The notes beneath the pieces are model-generated. The model was not told the DNA's origin. It ran no database searches and worked only from the letters and a program-made list of their open reading frames with translations. From Mesorhizobium shangrilense (GTDB taxonomy: Bacteria > Pseudomonadota > Alphaproteobacteria > Rhizobiales > Rhizobiaceae): 64,000 bases of DNA. Location: positions 558,001 to 622,000 of the forward strand of contig NZ_JBEWSZ010000001.1 of NCBI RefSeq assembly GCF_040537815.1, in the 5' to 3' direction. The position numbers and the translations under genes are program-made. The stretch's first letter is position 1; every line of letters starts with the position of its first letter. Of this stretch, positions 53,357-61,337 are shown piece by piece.

Positions 53357-54133
53357 TCAGCGCACCGGCGCCAGAAGCGCGAAATGCGCGCCTTGCGGGT
53401 CCTGGCACTGGACGATCCACTGGTTGCTCGGAACCGCCATCGGGCCCATCAGCACCTTGCCGCCATTGTCGGTGACGCGTTTGGTCGCCGCATCGATGCC
53501 CTCGACATTGAAATAGAACTGCCACACAGGAACGGGGATCTGCGCCGGCTTGTTCATCATGCCGCCGCCGGATTCTGGACCAGCCGTGAAGGTCATGTAG
53601 ATGCCCATCTCGCCCATGTCGAATTCGCCGGCCTTGGCCCAGCCATACTCGCTGGAATAGAAATCGAAGGCGGCCTTCCAGTCGCTCGTATAGAGTTCAT
53701 GCCAGCCAATATGGCCAGGCGTGGTTGCCGGCACGACCGGCTGGTCCGGACCGTTGGGCTGCAGGAACATGAAGGTCGCGCCTTGCGGATCGGCGACCAC
53801 GGCGAAACGGCCGACGCCGGGAATATCGTCGGGCGCGCGATGCACCGCACCGCCGACTTTCTTCAGCGATGCCGTCGAGGCCTCGATATCCTTGGTGTGG
53901 ATGTAGCCGATCCAGGCCGGCGGCATGCCCATCTTGGTGGCGTCTTCCGGCATGGTCATCAGCCCGCCGACGCCGCGATCACCGGCATTGACCACGATGT
54001 AGCGGGGCATGCCGGGCGCCTTGTCGAAGGCTTCAGCCCTCCAGCCGACGACGGCTGTGTAGAATGCCTCGGCCGCATCGAGATCGGTGGTCATCAGTTC
54101 ATACCAGAAGAAGGGCATCGGGGACTTTGCCAT
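53357..54133 (-). CDS. VOC (glyoxalase/bleomycin resistance) superfamily protein, two-module
   Basis: 258-residue protein made of two VOC modules: residues ~5-125 (PFFWYELMTTDLDAAEAFYTA ... FAVVADPQGATFMFLQP) and ~140-255 (GWHELYTSDWKAAFDFYSS ... VQCQDPQGAHFALLAPV). The repeated 'DPQGA.F.' strand ends each module. Such proteins are usually small-molecule or metal-binding enzymes, but this subgroup (with MPFFWYEL) has no established substrate. It faces the secreted unknown and diverges from the pre operon. Confidence 0.88.
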   Translation of the reverse strand: MAKSPMPFFWYELMTTDLDAAEAFYTAVVGWRAEAFDKAPGMPRYIVVNAGDRGVGGLMTMPEDATKMGMPPAWIGYIHTKDIEASTASLKKVGGAVHRAPDDIPGVGRFAVVADPQGATFMFLQPNGPDQPVVPATTPGHIGWHELYTSDWKAAFDFYSSEYGWAKAGEFDMGEMGIYMTFTAGPESGGGMMNKPAQIPVPVWQFYFNVEGIDAATKRVTDNGGKVLMGPMAVPSNQWIVQCQDPQGAHFALLAPVR

Positions 54134-54272
54134 TGTCGGGCTCCTTGCGTTTCCAGTTGTCGATCGGGGGTTCGATCCATCCTAGGACGATCTTCGCGAC
54201 GGAAATCCGACAAACGGGAGAGAAAGTATTACGCCAGGGCAGGTGCCATGGCTTCAGATGGTTCGACCTCCC

Positions 54273-54299
54273 ATAACATGAGTAAAAAAATCATGTTAT
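54273..54299. promoter_or_regulatory. Inverted repeat ATAACATGA / TCATGTTAT upstream of preT
   Basis: Perfect 9-base arms separated by nine bases, mostly adenines. It lies 98 bases before the preT start, upstream of the RutR-like box. It may be a regulator site or part of the promoter region of the divergent gene. Confidence 0.5.
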
Positions 54300-54331
54300 T
54301 ATCGGGGCATTTCAATGGCTTAGGTCGAAAA

Positions 54332-54347
54332 TTGACCAATTGATAAA
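54332..54347 (+). promoter_or_regulatory. RutR-like operator TTGACCAATTGATAAA at the pre operon
   Basis: Matches the E. coli RutR consensus TTGACCANNTGGTCAA at 12 of the 14 defined positions, with the left half perfect. It lies 49 bases before the preT start codon. A rutR gene is about 8 kb away at 62604, so control by RutR, relieved by uracil or thymine, is likely. Confidence 0.65.
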
Positions 54348-54396
54348 AAAATAAAACGTGCTAGCCTTCCTCAAAACAAAACATGGGGAACTGAGA

Positions 54397-55752
54397 ATGC
54401 CAGAGGGCCAGTTCAAGGAAGGCATTGCCGGCGGACGGCTTTCGCCCGACCAGTACGCGGACAATTTTTCCGACCTGCATCCGCCGCTCGATCACCACGA
54501 GGCGCTGGTCGAATCCGATCGCTGCTATTTCTGCTATGATGCGCCGTGCATGAATGCATGCCCGACCTCGATCGACATTCCCCTGTTCATCCGCCAGATC
54601 TCGACCGGCAATCCGATCGGTTCGGCCAAGACGATCTTCGACCAGAACATCCTGGGCGGCATGTGCGCCCGCGTCTGTCCGACCGAGACGCTGTGCGAGG
54701 AGGTTTGCGTGCGCGAGGTGGCCGAGGGCAAGCCGGTGCAGATCGGCCGTCTGCAGCGCTATGCCACCGACGTCGCCATGGCCGAGAACAAGCAGTTTTA
54801 TCAGCGCGCTACCCCGACGGGGAAGACGGTTGCCGTGGTTGGCGCCGGTCCGGCCGGCCTTGCCGCCGCGCACCGGCTCGCCCGCCATGGCCATGACGTG
54901 ACCATCCTGGAAGCGCGCCCGAAGGCCGGCGGTCTCAACGAATATGGCATCGCCGCCTACAAGAGCGTCGACAATTTCGCCCAGGCAGAAGTCGACTACG
55001 TGACCGCGATTGGCGGTATCGACATCCAGAACGGCAAGGCGCTCGGCCGCGACTATCAACTCTCCGACCTGATCCGCAATTACGACGCGGTGTTCCTCGG
55101 CATGGGGCTTGGCGGCGTCAACGCGCTGCGCGCCGATGGCGAGGACGCCGACGGCGTCACCAATGCGGTGGAGTTCATCGCCGAACTGCGCCAGGCCAGC
55201 GACCTTTCCGGCCTGCCGGTTGGCCGGCGCGTCGTCGTCATCGGCGGCGGCATGACGGCGATCGACGCTGCGGTGCAATCGAAGCTACTCGGCGCCGAGG
55301 AGGTGACGATCTGCTACCGGCGCGGCCAGGAGCACATGAACGCTTCCGGGTTCGAGCAGGATCTGGCGGCCGCCAACGGGGTCACCATCCGCCACTGGCT
55401 GCAGCCCAAGCGGGTGATTGCCGAAGGGGGCAAAGTATCAGCCATCGAAGTCGAATACACCGCCATGAATGGCGACAGGCTCGCCGGTACCGGCGAGACG
55501 CTGACACTCATCGCCGACCAGGTGTTCAAGGCCATCGGCCAGAGCTTTGTCCCAACTGCGCTCAACGGCAGCGGCGCATCGATCGAACTGGAAGCCGGCC
55601 GCATCAAGGTCGATGCCGAGGGGCGCACTTCGCTGGCCAAGGTATGGGCCGGCGGCGACTGCATCTTTGGCGGCGACGACCTGACCGTCTCGGCCGTGGC
55701 GCAGGGGCGCGACGCGGCGGAGAGCATCAACAGGAGTCTTACGCAGGGATAG
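54397..55752 (+). CDS. preT: NAD(P)-dependent dihydropyrimidine dehydrogenase subunit PreT
   Basis: 451-residue flavin/iron-sulfur subunit that passes electrons from NAD(P)H to PreA, which reduces uracil and thymine to the 5,6-dihydro forms. The N-terminal region has the cysteine clusters CYFCYDAPCMNACPTSIDI and CARVCPTETLCEEVCV for [4Fe-4S] centres. The FAD-binding motif is VVGAGPAGLAAAHRLARHG (~residue 145), the NAD(P)-binding motif VVVIGGGMTAIDAAV follows near 285, and the C-terminal GGDCIFGGDDLTVSA closes the FAD domain. The ATG at 54397 is preferred; a GTG at 54358 would add 13 unlikely residues. Operon order is preT, a methyltransferase, then preA. Confidence 0.93.
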   Translation: MPEGQFKEGIAGGRLSPDQYADNFSDLHPPLDHHEALVESDRCYFCYDAPCMNACPTSIDIPLFIRQISTGNPIGSAKTIFDQNILGGMCARVCPTETLCEEVCVREVAEGKPVQIGRLQRYATDVAMAENKQFYQRATPTGKTVAVVGAGPAGLAAAHRLARHGHDVTILEARPKAGGLNEYGIAAYKSVDNFAQAEVDYVTAIGGIDIQNGKALGRDYQLSDLIRNYDAVFLGMGLGGVNALRADGEDADGVTNAVEFIAELRQASDLSGLPVGRRVVVIGGGMTAIDAAVQSKLLGAEEVTICYRRGQEHMNASGFEQDLAAANGVTIRHWLQPKRVIAEGGKVSAIEVEYTAMNGDRLAGTGETLTLIADQVFKAIGQSFVPTALNGSGASIELEAGRIKVDAEGRTSLAKVWAGGDCIFGGDDLTVSAVAQGRDAAESINRSLTQG

Positions 55753-55757
55753 AGATC

Positions 55758-56600
55758 ATGGCCACGGTGGAACCGGGCATCGCCCGTCACTACGACGTAT
55801 CGGGTCTGGAGGAGCTGATCATTGCCACCCTGGCAGGCACCGGCGTGGACGTTGCCCATCTGCGCGCCAGCGATCTCGAAGCGGTCGACGAATTCCACAT
55901 TGGCGGTGTGGCCGCCACCAGGGAACTCATCGATCAGATGGGCCTGAAGCCGGCGAGCAAGCTACTCGATATCGGGTCGGGCGTCGGCGGTCCGGCCCGC
56001 TTTGTCGCCAACAATGTTGGCGCCGATGTCACCGGCATCGACCTGACGCAGAGCTATGTCGATATCGCGACCAGCCTGTCGAAGCGGGTGGGACTGGCCG
56101 ACAAGACGCGCTTCGTGCAGGGCAGCGCGCTGGACATGCCATTTGGCAACGCAAGCTTTGACGCGGCAATGATCCTGCATGTCGGCATGAACCTGCCAGA
56201 CAAGCCGAAGCTGATGAGCGAGGCCGCGCGTGTGTTGCGGCCGGGTGGGATCTTCGCCGTTTATGATGTGATGCGCCTCAAGGCCGGAGCGCTGTCTTTC
56301 CCGCTACCCTGGGCTTCAACCGAGGCGATATCCTTCGTCGCCACGCCTGATGATTATCGTTCTGCCGCCGCCGCCTCGGGGTTCTCGGTGATTGCCGAGC
56401 GGCCACGCGGCGCCTTTGCCATCGAGTTCTTTGCCGCGATGCGTGCGCGCATGGCAGCCGCACAAGCGGACGGCAAGAAGTCGCCGCCCGGTGTGGGCCT
56501 GATCATGGGCGACCAGGCCCGCACAAAGATCGCCAATCTCACCGCCGCGCTTGAAGGCGGCATTCTTGCACCCGTCGAATTGCTCCTTCGTCTCGGCTGA
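55758..56600 (+). CDS. Class I SAM-dependent methyltransferase inside the pre operon
   Basis: 280-residue methyltransferase. Motif I is LLDIGSGVGGPARFVA (~residues 70-85), followed by TGIDLTQSYVDIA (acidic residue binding the SAM ribose), FVQGSALDMPFGNASFDAAMI and the post-motif LRPGGIFAVYDVM. An N-terminal DEFHIGGVAAT segment precedes motif I, as in small-molecule methyltransferases of the UbiE/sterol type. It begins five bases after the preT stop and ends 12 bases before preA, so it must be co-transcribed. No methylation step is known in reductive pyrimidine breakdown; its substrate is unknown. It could modify a cofactor or a toxic intermediate. Confidence 0.88.
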   Translation: MATVEPGIARHYDVSGLEELIIATLAGTGVDVAHLRASDLEAVDEFHIGGVAATRELIDQMGLKPASKLLDIGSGVGGPARFVANNVGADVTGIDLTQSYVDIATSLSKRVGLADKTRFVQGSALDMPFGNASFDAAMILHVGMNLPDKPKLMSEAARVLRPGGIFAVYDVMRLKAGALSFPLPWASTEAISFVATPDDYRSAAAASGFSVIAERPRGAFAIEFFAAMRARMAAAQADGKKSPPGVGLIMGDQARTKIANLTAALEGGILAPVELLLRLG

Positions 56601-56612
56601 AAGGGACCTGTC

Positions 56613-57926
56613 ATGGCTGACATCCGCAATAATTTCGTCGGCATCAAATCGCCCAATCCGTTCTGGCTGGCCTCGGCGCCGCCGACCGACAAGGCCTACA
56701 ACGTCATCCGTGCCTTCAAGGCCGGCTGGGGCGGTGTGGTCTGGAAGACGCTGGGCGAGGAAGGCCCGCCGGTGGTCAATGTAAACGGCCCGCGCTACGG
56801 CGCGATCTGGGGCGCTGACCGCCGCCTGCTCGGTCTCAACAACATCGAACTGATCACCGATCGCGACCTGCAGACCAATCTGCGCGAGATGAAGCAGGTC
56901 AAGATGGAGTGGCCCGATCGGGCGCTCATCGCCTCGATCATGGTGCCTTGCGAAGAAGAGAGCTGGAAAGCCATCCTGCCGCTGGTCGAGGAGACCGGTG
57001 CCGACGGTATCGAGCTCAATTTCGGCTGCCCGCACGGCATGTCGGAGCGCGGCATGGGTGCCGCCGTCGGCCAGGTGCCGGAATATATCGAAATGGTGGT
57101 GCGCTGGTGCAAGCAATACACGCGCATGCCCGTCATCACCAAGCTGACACCCAACATCACCGACATCCGCAAGCCGGCGCGTGCGGCGCATGCTGGCGGC
57201 ACCGACGCGGTATCCCTGATCAACACCATCAATTCGATCACCGGCGTCGACCTCGACAGCTTCGCGCCGATGCCGACCATCGATGGCAAGGGTTCGCATG
57301 GCGGCTATTGCGGCCCGGCGGTGAAGCCGATCGCCATGAACATGGTGGCCGAGATTGCGCGTGATCCCGAAACCCACGGCTTGCCGATCTCCGGCATCGG
57401 CGGCATCACCACCTGGCGCGACGCCGCCGAATTCATGGCGCTCGGCGCCGGCAATGTGCAGGTCTGCACGGCGGCGATGACCTACGGCTTCAAGATCGTG
57501 CAGGAGATGATCGCCGGCCTCGAAAACTGGATGGACGAGAAGGGCCACCGCTCGCTCGACGACATTATCGGCCGCGCCACGCCCAACGTTACCGACTGGC
57601 AGTATCTCAATCTCAACTACATCGCCAAGGCGCATATCGACCAGGACGCCTGCATCAAATGCGGCCGCTGCCACATCGCCTGCGAGGACACGTCGCACCA
57701 GGCGATCACCAGCATGGTCGATGGCGTCAGGCACTTCGAGGTGATCGAGGCCGAATGCGTCGGCTGCAATCTGTGCGTCAATGTCTGCCCCGTCGAGAAC
57801 TGCATCACCATGGAACCGCTGGCGGCCGGCGCGATGGATGAGCGTACCGGCAAGCCGGTGTCGCCGATCTACGCCAACTGGACGACGCACCCGAACAATC
57901 CGATGGCCAAGGTGGCCGCGGAGTAG
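56613..57926 (+). CDS. preA: NAD-dependent dihydropyrimidine dehydrogenase subunit PreA
   Basis: 437-residue catalytic subunit. The dihydroorotate-dehydrogenase-like FMN barrel is recognisable (NPFWLASAPPTDKAYNVIRAF; GIELNFGCPHGMSERGMGAA; GLPISGIGGITTWRDAAEFM; AGNVQVCTAAM). The C-terminal ferredoxin-like domain carries CIKCGRCHIACEDTSHQAI and CVGCNLCVNVCPVENC for two [4Fe-4S] clusters. Together with PreT it reduces uracil/thymine; dihydropyrimidinase and beta-ureidopropionase genes needed next are not in this window. A terminator follows. Usual length for PreA. Confidence 0.95.
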   Translation: MADIRNNFVGIKSPNPFWLASAPPTDKAYNVIRAFKAGWGGVVWKTLGEEGPPVVNVNGPRYGAIWGADRRLLGLNNIELITDRDLQTNLREMKQVKMEWPDRALIASIMVPCEEESWKAILPLVEETGADGIELNFGCPHGMSERGMGAAVGQVPEYIEMVVRWCKQYTRMPVITKLTPNITDIRKPARAAHAGGTDAVSLINTINSITGVDLDSFAPMPTIDGKGSHGGYCGPAVKPIAMNMVAEIARDPETHGLPISGIGGITTWRDAAEFMALGAGNVQVCTAAMTYGFKIVQEMIAGLENWMDEKGHRSLDDIIGRATPNVTDWQYLNLNYIAKAHIDQDACIKCGRCHIACEDTSHQAITSMVDGVRHFEVIEAECVGCNLCVNVCPVENCITMEPLAAGAMDERTGKPVSPIYANWTTHPNNPMAKVAAE

Positions 57927-57950
57927 GGTTTGCCACTAACGGTTTAGCTC

Positions 57951-57983
57951 AATCGCCCTGTGTGTCCGCACGGGGCGATTTTG
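57951..57983 (+). terminator. Rho-independent terminator of the pre operon
   Basis: AATCGCCCTGTG pairs with CACGGGGCGATT (12 bp with one G-T pair, 6-base loop), followed by TTTGT. It starts 25 bases after the preA stop and is a good intrinsic terminator. Confidence 0.8.
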
Positions 57984-58011
57984 TATTGTACTAACTGCCG
58001 AGGTTGGCGCT

Positions 58012-58183
58012 GCCCCTCATTGTCCTGCCGGACATTTCTCCCCGTATAGAGACGGGGAGAAATGGGCTTGAAAGCAACGCTTGCGCCCTTCTTGCCACGC
58101 CGAAAATTGGCGAAATCGTCTATGACCGCGTCTTTCTCCCCGTCTCTATACGGGGAGAAATGCCCGGCAGGGCAATGAGGGGC
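58012..58183. repeat. Long inverted repeat, MITE/RIME-like, copy 2
   Basis: 172-base element with 50-base arms (58012-58061 and 58134-58183) differing at only two positions, and a unique 72-base centre. It shares the arm sequence with copy 1 at 25872. Arm bases that differ between copies (ATAGAGAC here, ATAGTGAC there) are matched by complementary changes on the opposite arm, so pairing is conserved. Confidence 0.88.
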
Positions 58184-58287
58184 AGCGCGGCCCTCTGAAA
58201 TGACCAGTGTCTTTCCCGCTCCTACAGCAACACAAATCATCATCTCGAAAGCGGTGATTTCTCAATCTCCCTATTGCAGATAAAAAG

Positions 58288-58312
58288 TATCCACGATAAT
58301 AAATATCCATGA
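58288..58312 (+). promoter_or_regulatory. Direct repeat TATCCACGA / TATCCATGA before the Rrf2 gene
   Basis: Two nine-base copies, 16 bases apart and differing at one position, lie just upstream of the ATG at 58329. This is a candidate autoregulatory site of the Rrf2 protein or part of its promoter. Confidence 0.45.
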
Positions 58313-58328
58313 ATTGGAGACCAAGACA

Positions 58329-58859
58329 ATGAAACTGGGCGAGGGCGTTGAAGCGGCCATCCACTGTGCCTCCATGCTGGCCAGCGTGGAGGGCGACGCG
58401 ACCATGCCGGGCGCCGCCATGGCGGAGTCCTTTGGCCTGTCGCCGAGCTATCTCCTGAAGCATCTCAACATGCTGAGCGCGGCGCGCATCCTGGAGTCGG
58501 TGCCGGGGCCTGCTGGTGGCTACCGGCTGGCGCGGCCGGCAGAGCGCATCACGCTGCTCGACATCGTGCTGGCGGTCGAAGGGCGCGAACCGGCCTTTCG
58601 CTGCGGCGAAATCCGCCGCAACGGTCCGGTCAAGCTCGACGCCTCGGCCTATGTCAAACCCTGCGGCATCAATGCCGCGATGCTGAAGGCCGAGCGCGCC
58701 TATCGGGCCGCGCTGGCTGAGACCAAGCTGTCTGACATCGTGGCGGATTACGCTACGGAGGGAGATCCCAGATCGTTTGCCGCGAGCTGCGCCTTCGTGG
58801 CGCGCCACCAGCGGCCGCAGAAATCCAGTTCCATCCTTCAACCCCCAAAGCAGACGTGA
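58329..58859 (+). CDS. Rrf2-family transcriptional regulator
   Basis: 176-residue Rrf2 regulator: winged helix with LGEGVEAAIHCASMLASVEG, recognition helix region SFGLSPSYLLKHLNML and wing GPAGGYRLARPAERITLLDI. Only two cysteines are placed near the expected iron-sulfur region (AFRCGE and KPCGIN), plus one in the tail, so it may be redox-sensitive rather than cluster-bound. The ATG at 58329 is nine bases after GGAG. It leads a rightward cluster with an AhpD-like and a DoxX gene, a common combination in redox or quinone stress operons, so it probably regulates them. Confidence 0.87.
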   Translation: MKLGEGVEAAIHCASMLASVEGDATMPGAAMAESFGLSPSYLLKHLNMLSAARILESVPGPAGGYRLARPAERITLLDIVLAVEGREPAFRCGEIRRNGPVKLDASAYVKPCGINAAMLKAERAYRAALAETKLSDIVADYATEGDPRSFAASCAFVARHQRPQKSSSILQPPKQT

Positions 58860-58870
58860 AAGGAAAGACG

Positions 58871-59329
58871 ATGAAACAGAGGATGCAATTCTACGCCAAG
58901 GCGCCCGAGATCATGAAGGCGGTGTCGGCGCTCAACAAGGCGGTCGACGAATGCGGGCTCGAGGTCAGCCTGCTGCATCTGATCAAACTCCGGGCTTCGC
59001 AGATCAATGGCTGTTCCTACTGCGTCGAGATGCACAGCCGCGAGGCGAAGCGCGATGGCGAAACCGAGCAGCGGCTCTACCTGGTCTCGGCCTGGAAGGA
59101 ATCGCCGCTGTTCTCCGAGCGCGAACGCGCCGCCTTCGCCTGGACCGAGGCGGTGACTTTGATCGCCAACAATGGCGTGTCGGACGAGCTCTATGCACGC
59201 ACGCTGGAGCATTTCTCGGAAGAGGAACTGGTCAAGCTGTCCGTTGCACTCGGCATGATCAACACCTGGAACCGGCTGTGCATTCCTTTCCAGGCCATTC
59301 ATCCGATGCCGGCCGCCAAGGCGGCCTGA
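58871..59329 (+). CDS. Carboxymuconolactone decarboxylase/AhpD-like alkylhydroperoxidase family protein
   Basis: 152-residue CMD-family protein. The AhpD-type redox motif CxxC is present (INGCSYCVEMHSREAK, Cys ~48 and 51, with downstream His), supporting peroxidase-type rather than decarboxylase activity. Other landmarks: LIKLRASQINGC, ERAAFAWTEAVTLI and LVKLSVALGMINTWNRLCI. It begins 11 bases after the Rrf2 stop with AGGAAAG as ribosome binding site, so it is co-transcribed. It probably reduces organic peroxides or other electrophiles; partner unknown. Confidence 0.9.
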   Translation: MKQRMQFYAKAPEIMKAVSALNKAVDECGLEVSLLHLIKLRASQINGCSYCVEMHSREAKRDGETEQRLYLVSAWKESPLFSERERAAFAWTEAVTLIANNGVSDELYARTLEHFSEEELVKLSVALGMINTWNRLCIPFQAIHPMPAAKAA

Positions 59330-59346
59330 CTATCCGATCGTGTTTT

Positions 59347-59374
59347 GGGGCGCCGCCGCAAAAGGCGGCGCCCC
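59347..59374 (+). terminator. 11-bp hairpin between AhpD-like and DoxX genes
   Basis: GGGGCGCCGCC-GCAAAA-GGCGGCGCCCC, a perfect very GC-rich stem, starts 17 bases after the AhpD-like stop and ends 24 bases before the DoxX ATG. There is only a weak TTTT after it, so it may attenuate rather than stop transcription. Confidence 0.65.
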
Positions 59375-59398
59375 AAGAGTTTTCAAAGGGAGCGTTTG

Positions 59399-59776
59399 AT
59401 GCCTGCCGATTTGCCTTCGACCTTGTTGTTTCTCGGCCGCCTGTTGCTTGGCGGTGCCTTTGTTTTTGCTGGCCTGCGCAATATCCAGAACGCGGCCTTC
59501 CTGGCCCAGCTGATGGCCGCGCGCGGCGTGCGGCAGGCCCGGCTTGCGCTATGGGTCGGCATTGTGCTCCAGGTCATCGCCGGCGTTATGTTGATGGCTG
59601 GCCTGTGGACGGCGATCGCCTGCGCGGTGCTGGTGCTGTTCCTGATCGCCGCCACGCCGATGTTCCACAATTTCTGGGATCATCAGGGCCCGGACCGTGC
59701 TTCCCGTATCAACGGCTTCGTCGGCAATGTCGCACTGGGCGGTGGTTTCCTGACGCTGATGGCGCAGGCGCTCTGA
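59399..59776 (+). CDS. DoxX family membrane protein
   Basis: 125-residue four-helix DoxX-family protein: FLGRLLLGGAFVFAGLRNI at the first helix, LALWVGIVLQVIAGVMLMAG, AIACAVLVLFLIAATPMFHNFW, GFVGNVALGGGFLTLMAQAL. The ATG at 59399 follows AAAGGGAGCG. It follows the AhpD-like gene in the Rrf2 cluster. DoxX proteins can form membrane redox complexes with thiol enzymes, which fits this neighbourhood. Confidence 0.9.
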   Translation: MPADLPSTLLFLGRLLLGGAFVFAGLRNIQNAAFLAQLMAARGVRQARLALWVGIVLQVIAGVMLMAGLWTAIACAVLVLFLIAATPMFHNFWDHQGPDRASRINGFVGNVALGGGFLTLMAQAL

Positions 59777-59778
59777 AG

Positions 59779-60501
59779 TCAGGCCGCGAACCGCAGGCCG
59801 CCGTCACAGGTCAGAACCTGGCCTGTCATGAAGCCGTTGGAGACGAGGAAGGCGATTGCGCCGGCGACATCCTCGGCGCGGCCGATGCGGCCGACCGGCG
59901 TCTTGCCGGCATAGTCGGCAAAGATCGCCTGCCGTTGTTCGGTGGCCAGAAAATCCCACCAGGGCGTGTCTATGACGCCAGGCGCCACGACGTTGACGCG
60001 CAGGGGCTTCAATTCCACGGCGAGGATCGGCACCACGGTCAGCAGCATGCCGTTTATGGCGCCGATGCCGGCGATGCCAGGCATGGCGACCTGAGCCGAC
60101 ACTGCCGATATGAAGGTGACGGATCCGCTCTTGCTGAGCGTCGGCAAGGCTGCCTGCAGGCAGGACAATTGCGGCCGCACCTTCTCGTCGACGCCGCTGC
60201 CAATATCGGCAAGATCGAGCGTCGCGAACGGACCGAGGCCCTTGCCACCGCTCGCGGCCAGAACGAGATGGTCGAAGGGGCCGAGACGCTCGAAGAACTG
60301 ACGCACTTCATCCGGCTTCGAAGCATCGAACGCCGCCTTTTCGGCGGCGCCGCCGAGGCTCTTCCAGGCACTGTTCAACTTGTCCTGGTTGCGTCCGGTG
60401 ATGGTCACCTTCATGCCCGGGCCAAGCAGTTTTCGCGCTGTCGCCAGGCCGATGCCGGACGAGCCGCCGATGATGACTGTGTGTTCGATCTTGTTGGTCA
60501 T
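59779..60501 (-). CDS. SDR-family protein with degenerate catalytic site
   Basis: 240-residue classical short-chain dehydrogenase fold. The nucleotide-binding motif GGSSGIGLATA (~residues 12-22) and the NNAG-equivalent region (LAASGGKG) are present, as is the late NVVAPGVIDTPWW. The Ser position is visible in ISAVSAQ, but the usual YxxxK reads IGAIN, so both the catalytic Tyr and Lys appear to be missing. The protein may bind NAD(P) without standard SDR chemistry or use another residue. It overlaps the upstream SDR gene by four bases, hence is co-translated, and faces the DoxX gene. Confidence 0.86.
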   Translation of the reverse strand: MTNKIEHTVIIGGSSGIGLATARKLLGPGMKVTITGRNQDKLNSAWKSLGGAAEKAAFDASKPDEVRQFFERLGPFDHLVLAASGGKGLGPFATLDLADIGSGVDEKVRPQLSCLQAALPTLSKSGSVTFISAVSAQVAMPGIAGIGAINGMLLTVVPILAVELKPLRVNVVAPGVIDTPWWDFLATEQRQAIFADYAGKTPVGRIGRAEDVAGAIAFLVSNGFMTGQVLTCDGGLRFAA

Positions 60502-61337
60502 GAAAGTTGTTCCTTCGATGCTGCGGAAGCCAGTCCGACGAGGTCGAGGCTCAGGCTGCGCAATTGCTGTCTTGCCTTGGCGTCATAGGCCTGGGCATCG
60601 GCGCGCGATTCCCGCTTGCCGTCGAAATAGAGGCCGCTGCGTCCTTCCAGCGCGGGCGAGGTGGCGAGGTTGAGGATGGCGTCGGCGCCGGTTTCGACTG
60701 AGTTCCATGGGGCGACGCCGGCTTGCCGGACCATGGTGGTGTTCATGTAGCTGGCCGGGTGCAGCGCGTTGACGGTGACGCCGGTGCCTTTCAGTTGCTC
60801 CGCCAGGTCGACGGTGAACAGGATCTGCGCCAGCTTGCTCTGGCAGTAGGCGCGCACGCCGTCATAGGAGCGGGTCAACATGACGTCGCCAAAATCGATC
60901 GCCTGCTGGCCGGCCGAGGCGACATTGACGATGCGCGCCGGGGTACTGGCCTTGAGCAACGGCAGAAGTTCCGATGTCAGCAGGAAGCCGGCGAGATAGT
61001 TGACGGCAAAGCGCAGTTCGTAGCCGTCGGCGCTGACCTGTCTTTTGGCGCCGGCGGTGCCGATGCCGGCATTGTTGATGAGGACGTCGAGCCGGTTGGT
61101 TCTGCCGCGCACGGCCTCGGCGAGGCGTCGAACCTCGGCCAGCGAAGCGAGGTCGGCGACGAGCAGTTCGGCCTTGCCGCCGGCGGCTTCGATCTCGGCG
61201 ACGGTCGCCTTGCCGCGCGTTGCATCGCGGCCGTGCACCAGCACGCGGGCACCAGCGGCGCCCAGCCTTTGCGCGACCATGCGGCCGACACCGTCGGTTG
61301 AGCCGGTGATGAGGATTGTCTTGTCTTTCAGGTTCAT
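60498..61337 (-). CDS. SDR-family oxidoreductase (retinol dehydrogenase-like)
   Basis: 279-residue short-chain dehydrogenase with an intact catalytic set: GSTDGVGRMVA (cofactor loop), LINNAGIG, Ser in VNVASAGQ and YCQSK (Tyr/Lys). The length and the RSYDGVRAYCQSKLAQILF region resemble the retinol dehydrogenase/WWOX-like SDR group. The ATG at 61337 follows GGAGG; the longer frame is rejected. First gene of a two-gene leftward operon, divergent from an MmyB-type regulator that probably controls it. Substrate unknown, likely a small carbonyl compound. Confidence 0.9.
   Translation of the reverse strand: MNLKDKTILITGSTDGVGRMVAQRLGAAGARVLVHGRDATRGKATVAEIEAAGGKAELLVADLASLAEVRRLAEAVRGRTNRLDVLINNAGIGTAGAKRQVSADGYELRFAVNYLAGFLLTSELLPLLKASTPARIVNVASAGQQAIDFGDVMLTRSYDGVRAYCQSKLAQILFTVDLAEQLKGTGVTVNALHPASYMNTTMVRQAGVAPWNSVETGADAILNLATSPALEGRSGLYFDGKRESRADAQAYDAKARQQLRSLSLDLVGLASAASKEQLS

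Larger units (their letters stand above)
57927..58328. other. Intergenic stretch with terminator, long inverted repeat and Rrf2 promoter
   Basis: 402 bases without a gene. It contains the preA terminator (57951-57983), copy 2 of the long inverted repeat (58012-58183), and a short region with a TATCCAYGA direct repeat (58288-58312) just before the Rrf2 gene. Confidence 0.7.
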
